NCBI RefSeq assembly: GCF_014645235.1 | Contig: NZ_BMLM01000001.1 | Location: 1,955,635 to 2,019,634 of the forward strand | Source of the DNA: Agrococcus terreus | GTDB taxonomy: Bacteria > Actinomycetota > Actinomycetes > Actinomycetales > Microbacteriaceae | DNA: 64,000 bases | Reading direction: 5' to 3' | Shown: positions 1 to 8,592 of the stretch, one piece after another | How the letters are laid out: the number at the start of each line of letters is the position of its first letter | How positions within the stretch are numbered: position 1 is the stretch's first letter | Made by a program: the position numbers and the translations under genes | The notes under the pieces: model-generated | The model's database searches: none | The model's input: the letters and a program-made list of their open reading frames with translations, nothing else | Told to the model about the DNA's origin: nothing

Positions 1-909
1 GCCGGCGACTTCGTGACTGCCGACGACCGCGCGATCGCCGAGCGGTGGACGACGGCCGCCGACCGCGCATCGGAGCCCGCGGCCTTCGACGTGCTCGGCG
101 CCTGCGTCGCCGGGGCCGCGGCCGCCCGGCCGGCGCCCGCCGTCGACGCCGGCGCCGAGGAGCTCGAGCGCGAGCTGCGCCGGCTCGGCGACCCTCGCGA
201 CTTCGACGACGCGCGCATCGACGGCCTCGAGGCGGCGATCGCCCGCTTCGCACCCGCCGCCATCGCGGTCGCCGAGAGCCGCACCGACCCCGCGGCGATG
301 CGCGACGCGTTCGCGATCGTGCCCGACGAGCTGCGGATGCCGCTCGACGCCGCCGACGCCCGGGTCGCGGCGCTCCTCGCCGTGCTCGCCGAGGAGCGCG
401 GCCCGGCCGACGTCCTCGACCTCGTGGAGGGCGTGACGCTGCACGTCGCCTCCGCCCGCGCGGCCGACGCGTGGCGGCTCGAGGCGGAGGGCCGCGCCGA
501 GGCCGCTGCCGCTGCGGCGGTCGCCGCGCAGCGCGCCCGCGACGCCGTCCGACAGGCTGCGCCGCGACCGATCACCGACCCCTCGCCGCTGCCGCCCGCC
601 GGCCTCCTGCCGGCCCTCCCGCCCGAGGCGCCGTCGCTGCCGGGGACGACGGATCCCGGCCCGCCCGGGGAGTCCGGACAGGGGCCCGGCGACCCGCTGC
701 CGGCGCCGCCCGAGGAGCCGGGCCAGGAGCCCGGCGACCCGCTGCCGGCGCCGCCCGAGGATCCCGACCCCACCGACCCCGGCACGACGGACCCCTCGCC
801 GAGCGACCCCCCGCCCTCGCCGGAGCCGAGCCTCGAGCCGGCGCCTGCGCCGACGCCCACGCCCGATCCCTCGGCGCCGCCGGCGCCCACGCCGCTCCCG
901 ACGCCCTGA
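1..909 (+). CDS. Proline-rich protein, 3' part only (N-terminus outside window)
   Basis: The reading frame is open from the first base, so the gene begins to the left of the window; a GTG at 13 is possible but nothing marks it as the real start. About 190 residues of Ala/Asp/Glu/Arg-rich, apparently helical sequence are followed by about 110 residues dominated by Pro, with repeats such as GDPLPAPPEEPGQEPGDP and a PTPTPDPSAPPAPTPLPTP end. I recognise no catalytic domain. Such tails are usually extended, surface-exposed or flexible linkers, but no sorting signal or membrane helix follows, so the location is unknown. The product is hypothetical. Confidence 0.6.
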   Translation, partial: AGDFVTADDRAIAERWTTAADRASEPAAFDVLGACVAGAAAARPAPAVDAGAEELERELRRLGDPRDFDDARIDGLEAAIARFAPAAIAVAESRTDPAAMRDAFAIVPDELRMPLDAADARVAALLAVLAEERGPADVLDLVEGVTLHVASARAADAWRLEAEGRAEAAAAAAVAAQRARDAVRQAAPRPITDPSPLPPAGLLPALPPEAPSLPGTTDPGPPGESGQGPGDPLPAPPEEPGQEPGDPLPAPPEDPDPTDPGTTDPSPSDPPPSPEPSLEPAPAPTPTPDPSAPPAPTPLPTP

Positions 910-975
910 GGGCCGACCCGGCCGCGCCCTGAGGGCCGACCCGGCCGCCGCGCAGGGACGGCATCGCCCCTGCCG

Positions 976-981
976 TAGCGT
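976..981 (+). promoter_or_regulatory. Putative leaderless promoter -10 (TAGCGT) of the glutaredoxin-like gene
   Basis: TAGCGT fits the actinobacterial TANNNT -10 element and is followed by exactly 6 nt and then the ATG at 988. That spacing would place transcription start on the start codon. No Shine-Dalgarno sequence is present. Confidence 0.4.
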
Positions 982-987
982 GGGGGC

Positions 988-1242
988 ATGAGCGACACCA
1001 CGATCCGCATGTACGGCGCCGACTGGTGCGGCGACTGCCGCCGCACCAAGCACCAGCTCGACGGCCTCGGCGTCGCGTACGAGTACATCGACGTCGCGGC
1101 GGACGAAGCCGCGGCGCAGGAGGCCCAGCGCATCGCGGGCCGCCAGAACATCCCGGTCGTCGTCTACCCCGACGGCTCGCACCACGTCGAGCCCTCGAAC
1201 CCCGAGCTGCAGGCGAAGCTCGAGGAGCTCGCGCTCGTGTGA
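988..1242 (+). CDS. Glutaredoxin-like / mycoredoxin-type thiol oxidoreductase
   Basis: An 84-residue thioredoxin-fold protein of usual glutaredoxin length. The redox motif is Cys-Gly-Asp-Cys in YGADWCGDC (residues 9-17), then a helix, and the cis-Pro region QNIPVVVYPDGSHHVEPS (from residue 55). In actinobacteria such proteins reduce mixed disulfides with mycothiol or NrdH-like partners. CGDC differs from the CPYC of classical glutaredoxins and the CPWC or CxYC of mycoredoxin-1, so the electron donor cannot be assigned. No ribosome-binding site is seen, and a TANNNT element 6 nt upstream suggests a leaderless mRNA. It stands alone, with a transporter gene convergent to it. Confidence 0.85.
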   Translation: MSDTTIRMYGADWCGDCRRTKHQLDGLGVAYEYIDVAADEAAAQEAQRIAGRQNIPVVVYPDGSHHVEPSNPELQAKLEELALV

Positions 1243-1327
1243 GCCCGCTCCCCCGACGACCACGGCGGCCCCGCGCGATGCGGGGCCGCCGTCGTTGTGC
1301 GTGGCCGGAGCCCGATGCGGGTCCCGG

Positions 1328-3871
1328 TCAGTGCGCCGGGTGCCGCCGCTCGAGCTTGGCGCCCTCGACGTCGACGTCGGGGATGATCCGGTCGAGCCAT
1401 CGCGGCAGCCACCAGGCGCCGCGCCCCACGAGGTGCATGATCGCCGGCACGAGCAGCATCCGCACCAGGAAGGCGTCGAAGAGCACGCCGAGCGAGAGGC
1501 CGAGGCCCATCGCCTTGATGATGACGGAGTCCGAGGCGATGAAGCCGGCGAAGACGGCGATCATGATGAGCGCCGCGGCGATGACGACCGAGCGGCCCGC
1601 GCGGAAGCCCTGCGCGACCGCGAGCCGTGCCGGCGCCCCGTGCACGTACGCCTCGCGCATGCCGGTGGCGAGGAAGAGCTGGTAGTCCATCGCGAGTCCG
1701 AAGAGGATGCCCACGAGGAGCACCGGCAGGAAGCTGAGGATCGGGCCCGGCTGCGGCACGCCGAGCAGGTCGCCGAGCCATCCCCACTGGAACACGGCCG
1801 TGACGGCGCCGTAGGTGGCGAACAGCGAGAGCACGAAGCCCGCGGTCGCGATGAGCGGCACGAGCAACGAGCGGAACACCATCACCATGATGAGGAACGA
1901 CAGGCCCACGACGACCGCGAGGTAGGTCGGGAGGACGTCGGCGAGGCCCTCCGAGATGTCGATGTTCGACGCGGCCTGGCCGGCGACGCCGAGCGTGACG
2001 TCGCCGTCGATGGGCGGCAGCGACCGCAGCTCGCGCACGAGCGCCTCGGTCGACTCGCTGTTCGGCCCCTCGGCGGGCACGACCTGGAACGCGGCGAGGC
2101 GGTGGTCGTCCGAGACCGCGACGGGCGCGACCGCGACGACGTCGTCCTGGGCGGCGAGCTCGCGCGCGACGGCGAGCTGCTGCTCGACCACCGCGTCGTC
2201 GTCGAGCCCGTCGGGCAGGTCGGCCGTGACGAGCAGCGGGCCGTTGGCGCCCGCGCCGAACGACTGCTCGGTGAGCGTGAACGCGCGGTAGGCGGTGGAG
2301 TCGGCGGCCTCGGAGCCGCCGTCGGGCAGGCCCAGGCGCATCGAGAGCGACGGGATCGCGATCGTGCCGAGCACGGCGACCGCGAGCAGCACCGAGACGA
2401 CCGCGCGCGGCGTCGACATCGGGCGCACCGCCGTCGCGGCGCGCGTCGCGCCCTCCGACGCGGCGGCCGCCGCATCCGCCTTCGCCTGCGCGCGGCGGCC
2501 GATGATCCGGCGGCCCGCGAGGCCCAGCAGCGCCGGGGTCGCGGTGGTCGCGATGAGCACGGCGACGGCGACGCTCACCGCGCCCGCCACGCCCATGAGG
2601 GCGAGGAACGGGATGCCGGTGATCGCGAGCGCCAGCAGCGCGACGACGACGGTCGTGCCGGCGAAGACGACCGCGTTGCCGGCCGTGCCGTTGGCGAGGC
2701 CGATCGACTCGACGACGTCCATGCCGCGCAGCAGCTGCTTGCGGTGGCGGTAGATGATGAAGAGCGCGTAGTCGATGCCGACGGCGAGGCCGAGCATGAC
2801 GCCGAGGATGGGCGTGACCGACGCCATCTGCACGAGCCCAGAGAACGAGAGCACCGCCATCGCGCCGATGCCGACGCCGAGCAGCGCCGTGACGATCGGG
2901 AACGCGGCGGCGAGCAGCGAGCCGAGCACGACGACGAGCACCACGGCGGCGAGCGCGACGCCCACCGCCTCGCCGACGCCGAGGATCTCCGGCACGCCCT
3001 GCGCGATGTCGGTCGAGAACGACGCCTCGATGCCGTCGATGGGCGACGCGAGCACGTGCTCCATCACCGCGTCCTTCGACTCCTGCGGGAGCTCGAGGCG
3101 GGTGAGGTCGAACGAGATGGTGGCGAGAGCGGTGGCGCCGTCCTCGGAGACGAGCCGGACGCCGTCGGCGAGCTCGAGCAGCTCGGCGCCCTGCTCGAGC
3201 TGCGCCTCGCCGTCCTCGAGCTCGGCGCGGCTCTCGTCGAGCTGCTGCTGGCCCGCCTCGAGCTGCTCGCGGCCCTCGTCGAGCTGCGCCTGCTGCGCGT
3301 CGAGCTGCGCCTGCTGCGCGTCGAGCTGCGCGGTGGGGAGGCCCGCGGCCTCGAGCTGCGCGCGGCCGGCGTCGAGCTGCTGCTGGCCCGCGTCGAGCTG
3401 CGCCTGGCCCGCCTCGAGCTGCTCGCGCTGGGCGTCGAGCTGCGCCTGGCCGGCCTCGAGCTGCGCCCGCCCGTCCTCGAGCTCGGTCCGCCCGTCCTCG
3501 ATCTGCTGGGCCTGGTCCGCGCGCTCCGCCTCCGTGGCGAAGGGGTCGTTCGTGCCCGAGACGTCGGGGAGGCCCTCGGCGCCCGCGACGACCTCGGCGA
3601 TCGCGGCCTGCTGCGCGCCGTCGATCGGCTGGCCGTCGGTGCGGTGGAACACGACCGTGCCGGTCGCGCCGGCGAAGTCGGGCAGCTCCTGCTCGAGCTC
3701 GGCGATCACCTCGCCGGAGGCGGTGCCCGGGATGTCGAAGCTCGACGAGAGGCCCTTGAAGCCGATGAGGAAGCCGCCGGCTGCGAGGCCGAGCACGACC
3801 ATCCAGGCGACGAGCACCGTCCACGCCCGCCGCGCGGCGAACGTCCCGATGCGGTGCAGCAGCTCAGCCAA
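1328..3871 (-). CDS. MMPL (RND-superfamily) transporter with a long coiled-coil periplasmic insert
   Basis: An 847-residue membrane protein of the MMPL/RND family, which exports lipids or drugs using the proton gradient. I chose a TTG start at 3871 because GGAGGG lies 6 nt upstream and the protein then begins directly before the first membrane helix (AWTVLVAWMVVLGLAAGGFL). Two blocks of clustered helices are each preceded by a large extracytoplasmic loop. The first loop (about residues 120-231) is almost entirely repeats such as QLDAGQQQLDAGRAQLEAG, a predicted antiparallel coiled coil. A divergent TetR gene 90 bp away probably controls it. An alternative upstream start at 3943 would add 24 residues. 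Confidence 0.9.
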   Translation of the reverse strand: MAELLHRIGTFAARRAWTVLVAWMVVLGLAAGGFLIGFKGLSSSFDIPGTASGEVIAELEQELPDFAGATGTVVFHRTDGQPIDGAQQAAIAEVVAGAEGLPDVSGTNDPFATEAERADQAQQIEDGRTELEDGRAQLEAGQAQLDAQREQLEAGQAQLDAGQQQLDAGRAQLEAAGLPTAQLDAQQAQLDAQQAQLDEGREQLEAGQQQLDESRAELEDGEAQLEQGAELLELADGVRLVSEDGATALATISFDLTRLELPQESKDAVMEHVLASPIDGIEASFSTDIAQGVPEILGVGEAVGVALAAVVLVVVLGSLLAAAFPIVTALLGVGIGAMAVLSFSGLVQMASVTPILGVMLGLAVGIDYALFIIYRHRKQLLRGMDVVESIGLANGTAGNAVVFAGTTVVVALLALAITGIPFLALMGVAGAVSVAVAVLIATTATPALLGLAGRRIIGRRAQAKADAAAAASEGATRAATAVRPMSTPRAVVSVLLAVAVLGTIAIPSLSMRLGLPDGGSEAADSTAYRAFTLTEQSFGAGANGPLLVTADLPDGLDDDAVVEQQLAVARELAAQDDVVAVAPVAVSDDHRLAAFQVVPAEGPNSESTEALVRELRSLPPIDGDVTLGVAGQAASNIDISEGLADVLPTYLAVVVGLSFLIMVMVFRSLLVPLIATAGFVLSLFATYGAVTAVFQWGWLGDLLGVPQPGPILSFLPVLLVGILFGLAMDYQLFLATGMREAYVHGAPARLAVAQGFRAGRSVVIAAALIMIAVFAGFIASDSVIIKAMGLGLSLGVLFDAFLVRMLLVPAIMHLVGRGAWWLPRWLDRIIPDVDVEGAKLERRHPAH

Positions 3872-4001
3872 TGTCGTCCCTCCGCTGTGGGCGCACCGCC
3901 GGACGGGCGCTCCCGTCCTCGACAAGCGCGACCAAGATAACACGCACCGTCTCGTCTAGGCTATGAGCATCCGCCCGCTCCTCCCCCACCCCGGAGGCAC
4001 C

Positions 4002-4574
4002 ATGCCGCTCCCCCGCACCGGCCCCGTGCGCAGCGAGGCCGCGCGCGCCGCGATCCTCGCCGCGACCGCCGAGCTCTTCGCCGAGCGCGGCTACGAGCAC
4101 CTCACCATCGAGGGCGTCGCGCAGCGCGCCGGGGTCGGCAAGCAGACGATCTACCGCTGGTGGCGCTCGAAGGGCGCGCTCGTGGCGGAGTGCCTCATGG
4201 AGGGCCGGCTCTTCGGCGACCGACTCGCGGTGCCCGACACGGGCGACGTGCGCGCCGACCTCGAGGCGTGGCTGCGCACGGTGCTCACCCTCGTCGACGC
4301 CGAGCGGGGGCTCGTGCTCTCGCTCCTGGGCGCCGCGGCCGAGCACGCGGAGGTCGCCGAGCGGCTCGACGCGAGCCTCACGTTCTCGGCCTCGATCGCC
4401 GACCGCCTCGAGGCCGGCACCGGCACGACCGCCAACCTGCGGCCCGGGGTGGCGGCGCGCCTCGCCGACGCGCTCATCGGCGCGGTCGTGCTGCGGGCGC
4501 TCAGCCGACAGCCGTCGGCCGACGACGACGCGGCCGCCATGCTCGACGCGCTGCTCGGTCCCGCGACGCGCTGA
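4002..4574 (+). CDS. TetR/AcrR family transcriptional regulator
   Basis: A 190-residue regulator. The N-terminal HTH runs from AARAAILAATAELFAERGYEH through IEGVAQRAGVGKQTIYRWW, the classical TetR helix-turn-helix, followed by a variable ligand-binding helical domain. The start at 4002 is preferred over the ATG at 3963 because GGAGG lies 4 nt upstream and the product then starts just before the HTH. It is divergent from the MMPL transporter, the common arrangement for a TetR repressor of an efflux gene, so control of that transporter and of itself is inferred. The stop is only 6 bp from the convergent histidine kinase stop. Confidence 0.9.
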   Translation: MPLPRTGPVRSEAARAAILAATAELFAERGYEHLTIEGVAQRAGVGKQTIYRWWRSKGALVAECLMEGRLFGDRLAVPDTGDVRADLEAWLRTVLTLVDAERGLVLSLLGAAAEHAEVAERLDASLTFSASIADRLEAGTGTTANLRPGVAARLADALIGAVVLRALSRQPSADDDAAAMLDALLGPATR

Positions 4575-4580
4575 GCCGCG

Positions 4581-6575
4581 TCAGCGCTCGCCGAGCGCCG
4601 CCGGCACCGCGGAGGCGAGCCGCAGCACCGCCGTCAGCCCGCCGTCGGCGTTGGCGCGGAGCGTCGCCGTGCCGGCGTTGCGCCGCACGAGCTCCGCGAC
4701 GATCGCGAGGCCGAGGCCCGTGCCCGGCACGCTGTCGCGCTCGGCCTCGGGCGCGCGGTAGAAGCGCTCGAAGGCGTGCGCCATCGACGCCTCCGACATC
4801 CCCGGCCCCGTGTCGGCGACCGCGATGGCGACCTCGGCGCCCTCGTCGTGCGCCGACAGCGCGACGCGGCCGCCCGCGGGCGTGAACTTGAGGGCGTTCG
4901 CGAGCACGTTGCCGACCGCGCGCGCGAGGTCGGCGCGCACCGCGAGCACCGCCTCGTCGTCGGCGACGACCTCGATGCGGACGCCCTTGCCGCGGGCCAG
5001 GGCGGCGTGCGCGGCGACGGCCTCGTCGAGCACCTCGCGGCAGCGCACGGGCTCCCGTCGGCGCGTGCCGCCGGGCTCCGCGGAGGCGCTGCTGAGGGTC
5101 AGGAGGTCCTCGACGAGCTGCGAGAGGCGCGCGGCGTTGCGGTCGATCGCCTCGACCCATTCGCGCTCGCGGCCCGGCAGCTCGCCCGCGTCGGCGAGCA
5201 GCTCGGTGTAGCCGACGATGCTCGTGATGGGCGTTCGGAGCTCGTGGCTCGTGGTCGCCAGGAAGTCGTCGCGCTGCCGCTCGAGGTCGGCGCGGATGGA
5301 GCGGGCGGCGTCGTGCTCGATCTCGGCCTCGAGCCGCGCCTGCTGCGCGGCGAGCACCTCGGTGAGGTCGATCATCTGGATCGCGAAGCGCTCGGCCTCG
5401 CCGTCGATCCGGTTGGCGGCGAGCGTGATGGTGCGGCCGGCCGCGCGCACCGTGATCGGCTCGCCCGAGGCGAGCGCCGCCCGGGCGGCGCGCAGCACGG
5501 GACCGTCCCAGACGTCGGCGTCGTCGAGCTCGTCGGCGAGCAGCGATCGGGCGGAGGGGTTCGACCACGCGATCCGCGCCTCCCCCTCGACGCGCTGGAC
5601 GATCGCGAGGCCGACCTGCGCGTCGACGAGGCTGCCGGTGAGCAGGCGCGTGGAGGCGTCGAGGCGGCGCGAGAGCGCGCGCAGCTCGTACTGGGCGGAG
5701 ACGAGCACGATCGCGACCGACGAGAACGTGACGAGGAAGAGCTCGACGAGCGCCGCCCCCGTGAGCAGGTCGATGCCGTCGGCGGCGAAGGGGCCGCCGC
5801 CGCGGAGCGTCAGCACGAGGATGGCGAGCCCGCCGACGACCGACTCCGCGAGCACGACGCGGATCGGGAACCGGAAGGCCGCCCACGCGAGCGCGATGTA
5901 GGGCGCGAACGCGAGCGGCAGCGTCTGGCCCGGCCAGAACACGGCGAGCACCACGGCCGCCAGCACGACGACCTGCACGACCATCTCGACCGGCCCGGCG
6001 CGCACCGGCAGCGGCTTCGGCAGCAGCGCGACGGGCGCGAGCATGCTCACCGCGGCGGCATGCGAGGCGGCGACGAAGGCCGCCGTCGGCCACCAGGCCC
6101 CGCCCTCGAGCAGCGCGACGACGGCGGCCGCGAGCACGCCCGCCGCGACCGCCGCGGCCATGACCGCGACGGTGAACCGCACCGCGGGCCGGAGGCCGGA
6201 GAGCCGGAACGCGCGCACGGCCGTGCCGAGCACGGCGACGACGATCGCGACCTCGGCCGCGTTGATGAGGCCGAACAGGCCCGACACGGCGATCGAGCGC
6301 CCGGCCACGGCGTTGGCGGCGAACGTGGCCACGAGCACGAGCAGCAGCGCCCACGGCAGTCGGCGGCGGCCGTGCAGCACGCCCCACAGCACCGCGAGGC
6401 CCGCGGCCGGCCACCAGAGCGCCACGGGGCTCCCGACGGGCGCGAAGAGCACGCCGGAGAGCCCGGCCGCGAAGATCGACGCGAGCGCCACGACCCAGGC
6501 CCACCACGGAGGCTCCCACCGCGGCGGCGCGGCGGACGCGGCGTCGAGGATCGGCCCGTCAGGGATGGCGCTCAC
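4581..6575 (-). CDS. Sensor histidine kinase with MASE1-type membrane domain (orphan)
   Basis: 664 residues from the GTG at 6575. The first 300 residues form 8-9 hydrophobic helices with the MASE1-like segment GSPVALWWPAAGLAVLWG, then a PAS-like region (about 320-420), a HisKA H-box (FLATTSHELRTPITSIVGY, about residue 442) and a HATPase with N box (NVLANALKFTP, about 558), DTGPGMS and GTGLGLAIV. It should autophosphorylate on the H-box histidine in response to a membrane signal. No response regulator lies next to it, so its partner is unknown. The start has no strong ribosome-binding site; a longer form from 6614 is possible. Confidence 0.85.
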   Translation of the reverse strand: MSAIPDGPILDAASAAPPRWEPPWWAWVVALASIFAAGLSGVLFAPVGSPVALWWPAAGLAVLWGVLHGRRRLPWALLLVLVATFAANAVAGRSIAVSGLFGLINAAEVAIVVAVLGTAVRAFRLSGLRPAVRFTVAVMAAAVAAGVLAAAVVALLEGGAWWPTAAFVAASHAAAVSMLAPVALLPKPLPVRAGPVEMVVQVVVLAAVVLAVFWPGQTLPLAFAPYIALAWAAFRFPIRVVLAESVVGGLAILVLTLRGGGPFAADGIDLLTGAALVELFLVTFSSVAIVLVSAQYELRALSRRLDASTRLLTGSLVDAQVGLAIVQRVEGEARIAWSNPSARSLLADELDDADVWDGPVLRAARAALASGEPITVRAAGRTITLAANRIDGEAERFAIQMIDLTEVLAAQQARLEAEIEHDAARSIRADLERQRDDFLATTSHELRTPITSIVGYTELLADAGELPGREREWVEAIDRNAARLSQLVEDLLTLSSASAEPGGTRRREPVRCREVLDEAVAAHAALARGKGVRIEVVADDEAVLAVRADLARAVGNVLANALKFTPAGGRVALSAHDEGAEVAIAVADTGPGMSEASMAHAFERFYRAPEAERDSVPGTGLGLAIVAELVRRNAGTATLRANADGGLTAVLRLASAVPAALGER

Positions 6576-6642
6576 GTGAGAACGGTACGGCCTCCGGCGG
6601 CGCACCGCGCGCACTGCGAGCGCAGGGTCCGCCCAGCGCGAC

Positions 6643-6648
6643 TACTGT
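6643..6648 (+). promoter_or_regulatory. Putative leaderless promoter -10 (TACTGT)
   Basis: TACTGT matches TANNNT and lies 6 nt before the GTG start of the anion carrier at 6655, which has no Shine-Dalgarno sequence. Confidence 0.4.
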
Positions 6649-6654
6649 CGGCTC

Positions 6655-7815
6655 GTGCGACTCGCGCTCGTCGGCCTCGGCCTCCTGCTCGTCGGCGGCG
6701 CGGCGGCGCTGACCGGCCTCCTGCCCGCGGCCGACGCCGAGGCGCTCGGCGAGCGGGTCTGGCCGATCCTGGCGTACGTGACCGCGGTGACGGTGGTGGC
6801 CGAGCTCGCGGCGGAGGCCGGCCTGTTCCGGGCGATCGCGGGCCGACTGAGCGGGCTCGCGCGCGGCCGCGCGCTCGTGCTGTGGCTGCTCGTCGCGGCC
6901 CTCGCGGTCGTCGCGACCGCGTTCCTGTCGCTCGACACCACCGCGGTGCTGCTCACGCCCGTCGTGGTGCTGCTCGCCGCCCACGCGGGCCTGCGGCCGC
7001 ATCCGTTCGCGCTCGCGACCGTCTGGCTCGCGAACGCCGCGTCGCTCTGGCTACCCGTCTCGAACCTCACGAACCTGCTGGCGGCGCACCGGCTCGGGGT
7101 CGAGGGGCCGTGGGCGTTCCTCGCCCTGCTGTGGGCGCCGGCGCTCGTGGCGACGCTCGTGCCGATCGGCGTCATGCTCGTCGTGTTCCGCCGCGAGCTC
7201 GCGGCCCGGTTCGTGCCGGACGCGCCCGAGCCGGTGGAGGATCCGGTGCTGCTGCGGCTCTCGGCGGTCGTCGTCGCCGCGCTGCTGCCGCTGCTGGTCT
7301 CGGGGATCGACCCGTGGATCCCCGCCACGGGCGCCGCCGCGGTGCTCGTGGCGGCGTTCGCGGCGCGCCGGCGCGAGGCGCTCGGCATCGGCCTCGTGCC
7401 GCTGCCGCTGCTCGTGTTCGCCGCCGGCCTCTTCCTCGTCGTCGAGGCGGCCCATGCGATGGGGCTCACGGCCGCGCTCGCCGCGGTCGCGGGCGGCGGC
7501 GACGACCTCGGCTCGCTGCTGCGGCTGTCGATGGGCGGGGCCGTCGCGGCCAACGCCGTCGACAACCTGCCGGCCTACCTCGCGCTCGAGCCGCTCGCCG
7601 ACTCCCCCGTCCGGATCGCCGCCCTGCTCGTGGGCGTGAACGCCGGTCCGCTCGTCACGCCGTGGGCATCGCTCGCGACGCTCCTGTGGCACGCCCGGCT
7701 CGTGCGGCTCGGCGTCGAGATCTCGTGGCGCCGGTACGCGCTGCTCGGCCTCGTCGCGGCGCCGCTGACCGTCGTGGCCGCGACCGTGGCGCTCTGGGCC
7801 GCGCACGGCGCCTAG
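6655..7815 (+). CDS. ArsB/CitM-type anion transporter (SLC13-like)
   Basis: A 386-residue protein made of about ten hydrophobic helices. Motifs fit the ArsB/NhaD-type ion transporter superfamily: early FLSLDTTAVLLTPVVV, the central helix pair VWLANAASLWLPVSNLTNLL, and the duplicated second-half counterpart NAVDNLPAYLALEPL followed by NAGPLVTPWASLATLLW. This paired Asn/Asp-Pro hairpin structure is typical of arsenite and citrate carriers. No arsR, arsC or regulator accompanies it, so arsenite specificity is not supported beyond family level. The GTG start is probably leaderless. Confidence 0.85.
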   Translation: MRLALVGLGLLLVGGAAALTGLLPAADAEALGERVWPILAYVTAVTVVAELAAEAGLFRAIAGRLSGLARGRALVLWLLVAALAVVATAFLSLDTTAVLLTPVVVLLAAHAGLRPHPFALATVWLANAASLWLPVSNLTNLLAAHRLGVEGPWAFLALLWAPALVATLVPIGVMLVVFRRELAARFVPDAPEPVEDPVLLRLSAVVVAALLPLLVSGIDPWIPATGAAAVLVAAFAARRREALGIGLVPLPLLVFAAGLFLVVEAAHAMGLTAALAAVAGGGDDLGSLLRLSMGGAVAANAVDNLPAYLALEPLADSPVRIAALLVGVNAGPLVTPWASLATLLWHARLVRLGVEISWRRYALLGLVAAPLTVVAATVALWAAHGA

Positions 7816-7821
7816 GACGGC

Positions 7822-8592
7822 CTACGACCCCTTCGGCCAGTCGTCGGGCACCGGTGCGCCGTGCGGGGTCGCGGGATCGGCTCCGACGTCCGACCACGAG
7901 TCCTGCGGGCGGTAGCCGAGGTCGAGCATCGTGTTCGTGAGGTCCCAGCGCCGGTTGGGGTTGTCGGAGATCGCGTAGTACAGGCCGAAGCGCACGTCGG
8001 CCTCGATCGCGCAGCGGAACACCCGCTCCGCGTCGTCCTCGCTCAGCCACATCGCGTGCAGCAGGTCGAGGTCGGCCGAGGCGGGGTCGTCGGTCATCCA
8101 GCCGATCCGGAGCGCGACCACCGACAGCCCGTGCTCGTCGGCGTAGAAGCGCCCGAGGATCTCGCCGAACGCCTTCGAGACGCCGTAGAGCGAGTCGGGG
8201 CGCTGCAGGTGGTGCGGGTAGACGGGCCATTCCTCGAGCCGGTCGTACATGCCCATCGCGTGGTTCGACGAGGCGTACACGACGCGCTCGACGCCTGCCT
8301 CGCGCGCCGCCTCGAGCACGTTCCGCGCGCCGACGATGTTCGCGCCGAGCACATCCTCCCAGGTCGACTCGGGGCTCGCGCTGCCCGCGAGGTGCACGAC
8401 GACGTCGACGCCCTCCATGAGCGCGCGGACGGCGTCGTAGTCGGTGAGGTCCGCCTCGCGGAGCTCGCGCTCCTGCTCGGGCGTCCGGGGCGTCCGGCCG
8501 TGCATGACGACGTCGTAGTCCTCGCGCAGCCGATCCGACAGCAGCAGGCCGATCCCGCCCGTCGCGCCGGTGATGAGCACGCGGCGGGCCAC
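7822..8592 (-). CDS. NAD-dependent epimerase/dehydratase, uronate-dehydrogenase-like
   Basis: A 256-residue extended SDR. It has the Rossmann motif LITGATGGIGLLL at the N-terminus, the VVHLAGSASP segment, a serine-containing YASSNHAMGMYDR strand and the YGVSKAFGE active-site Tyr-x-x-x-Lys. The SSNHAMG signature and length resemble uronate dehydrogenase (Udh), which oxidises uronates to aldarolactones with NAD. I did not find a pathway partner nearby, so the substrate is inferred. The GTG start shares one base with the stop of the aldo/keto reductase upstream (GAGGAG 5 nt before), so the two are translationally coupled. Confidence 0.85.
   Translation of the reverse strand: MARRVLITGATGGIGLLLSDRLREDYDVVMHGRTPRTPEQERELREADLTDYDAVRALMEGVDVVVHLAGSASPESTWEDVLGANIVGARNVLEAAREAGVERVVYASSNHAMGMYDRLEEWPVYPHHLQRPDSLYGVSKAFGEILGRFYADEHGLSVVALRIGWMTDDPASADLDLLHAMWLSEDDAERVFRCAIEADVRFGLYYAISDNPNRRWDLTNTMLDLGYRPQDSWSDVGADPATPHGAPVPDDWPKGS

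Noticed and set aside
3150..3520. Possible DNA satellite of GTCGAGCTGC units
   Set aside because: It is explained by the coiled-coil repeat of the MMPL transporter.
1164..3940. Very long open frames overlapping the MMPL gene in other frames and on the plus strand
   Set aside because: Composition is Arg/Ala/His- or Asp/Glu/Arg-rich as expected for out-of-frame reading of high-GC DNA, with no motifs.
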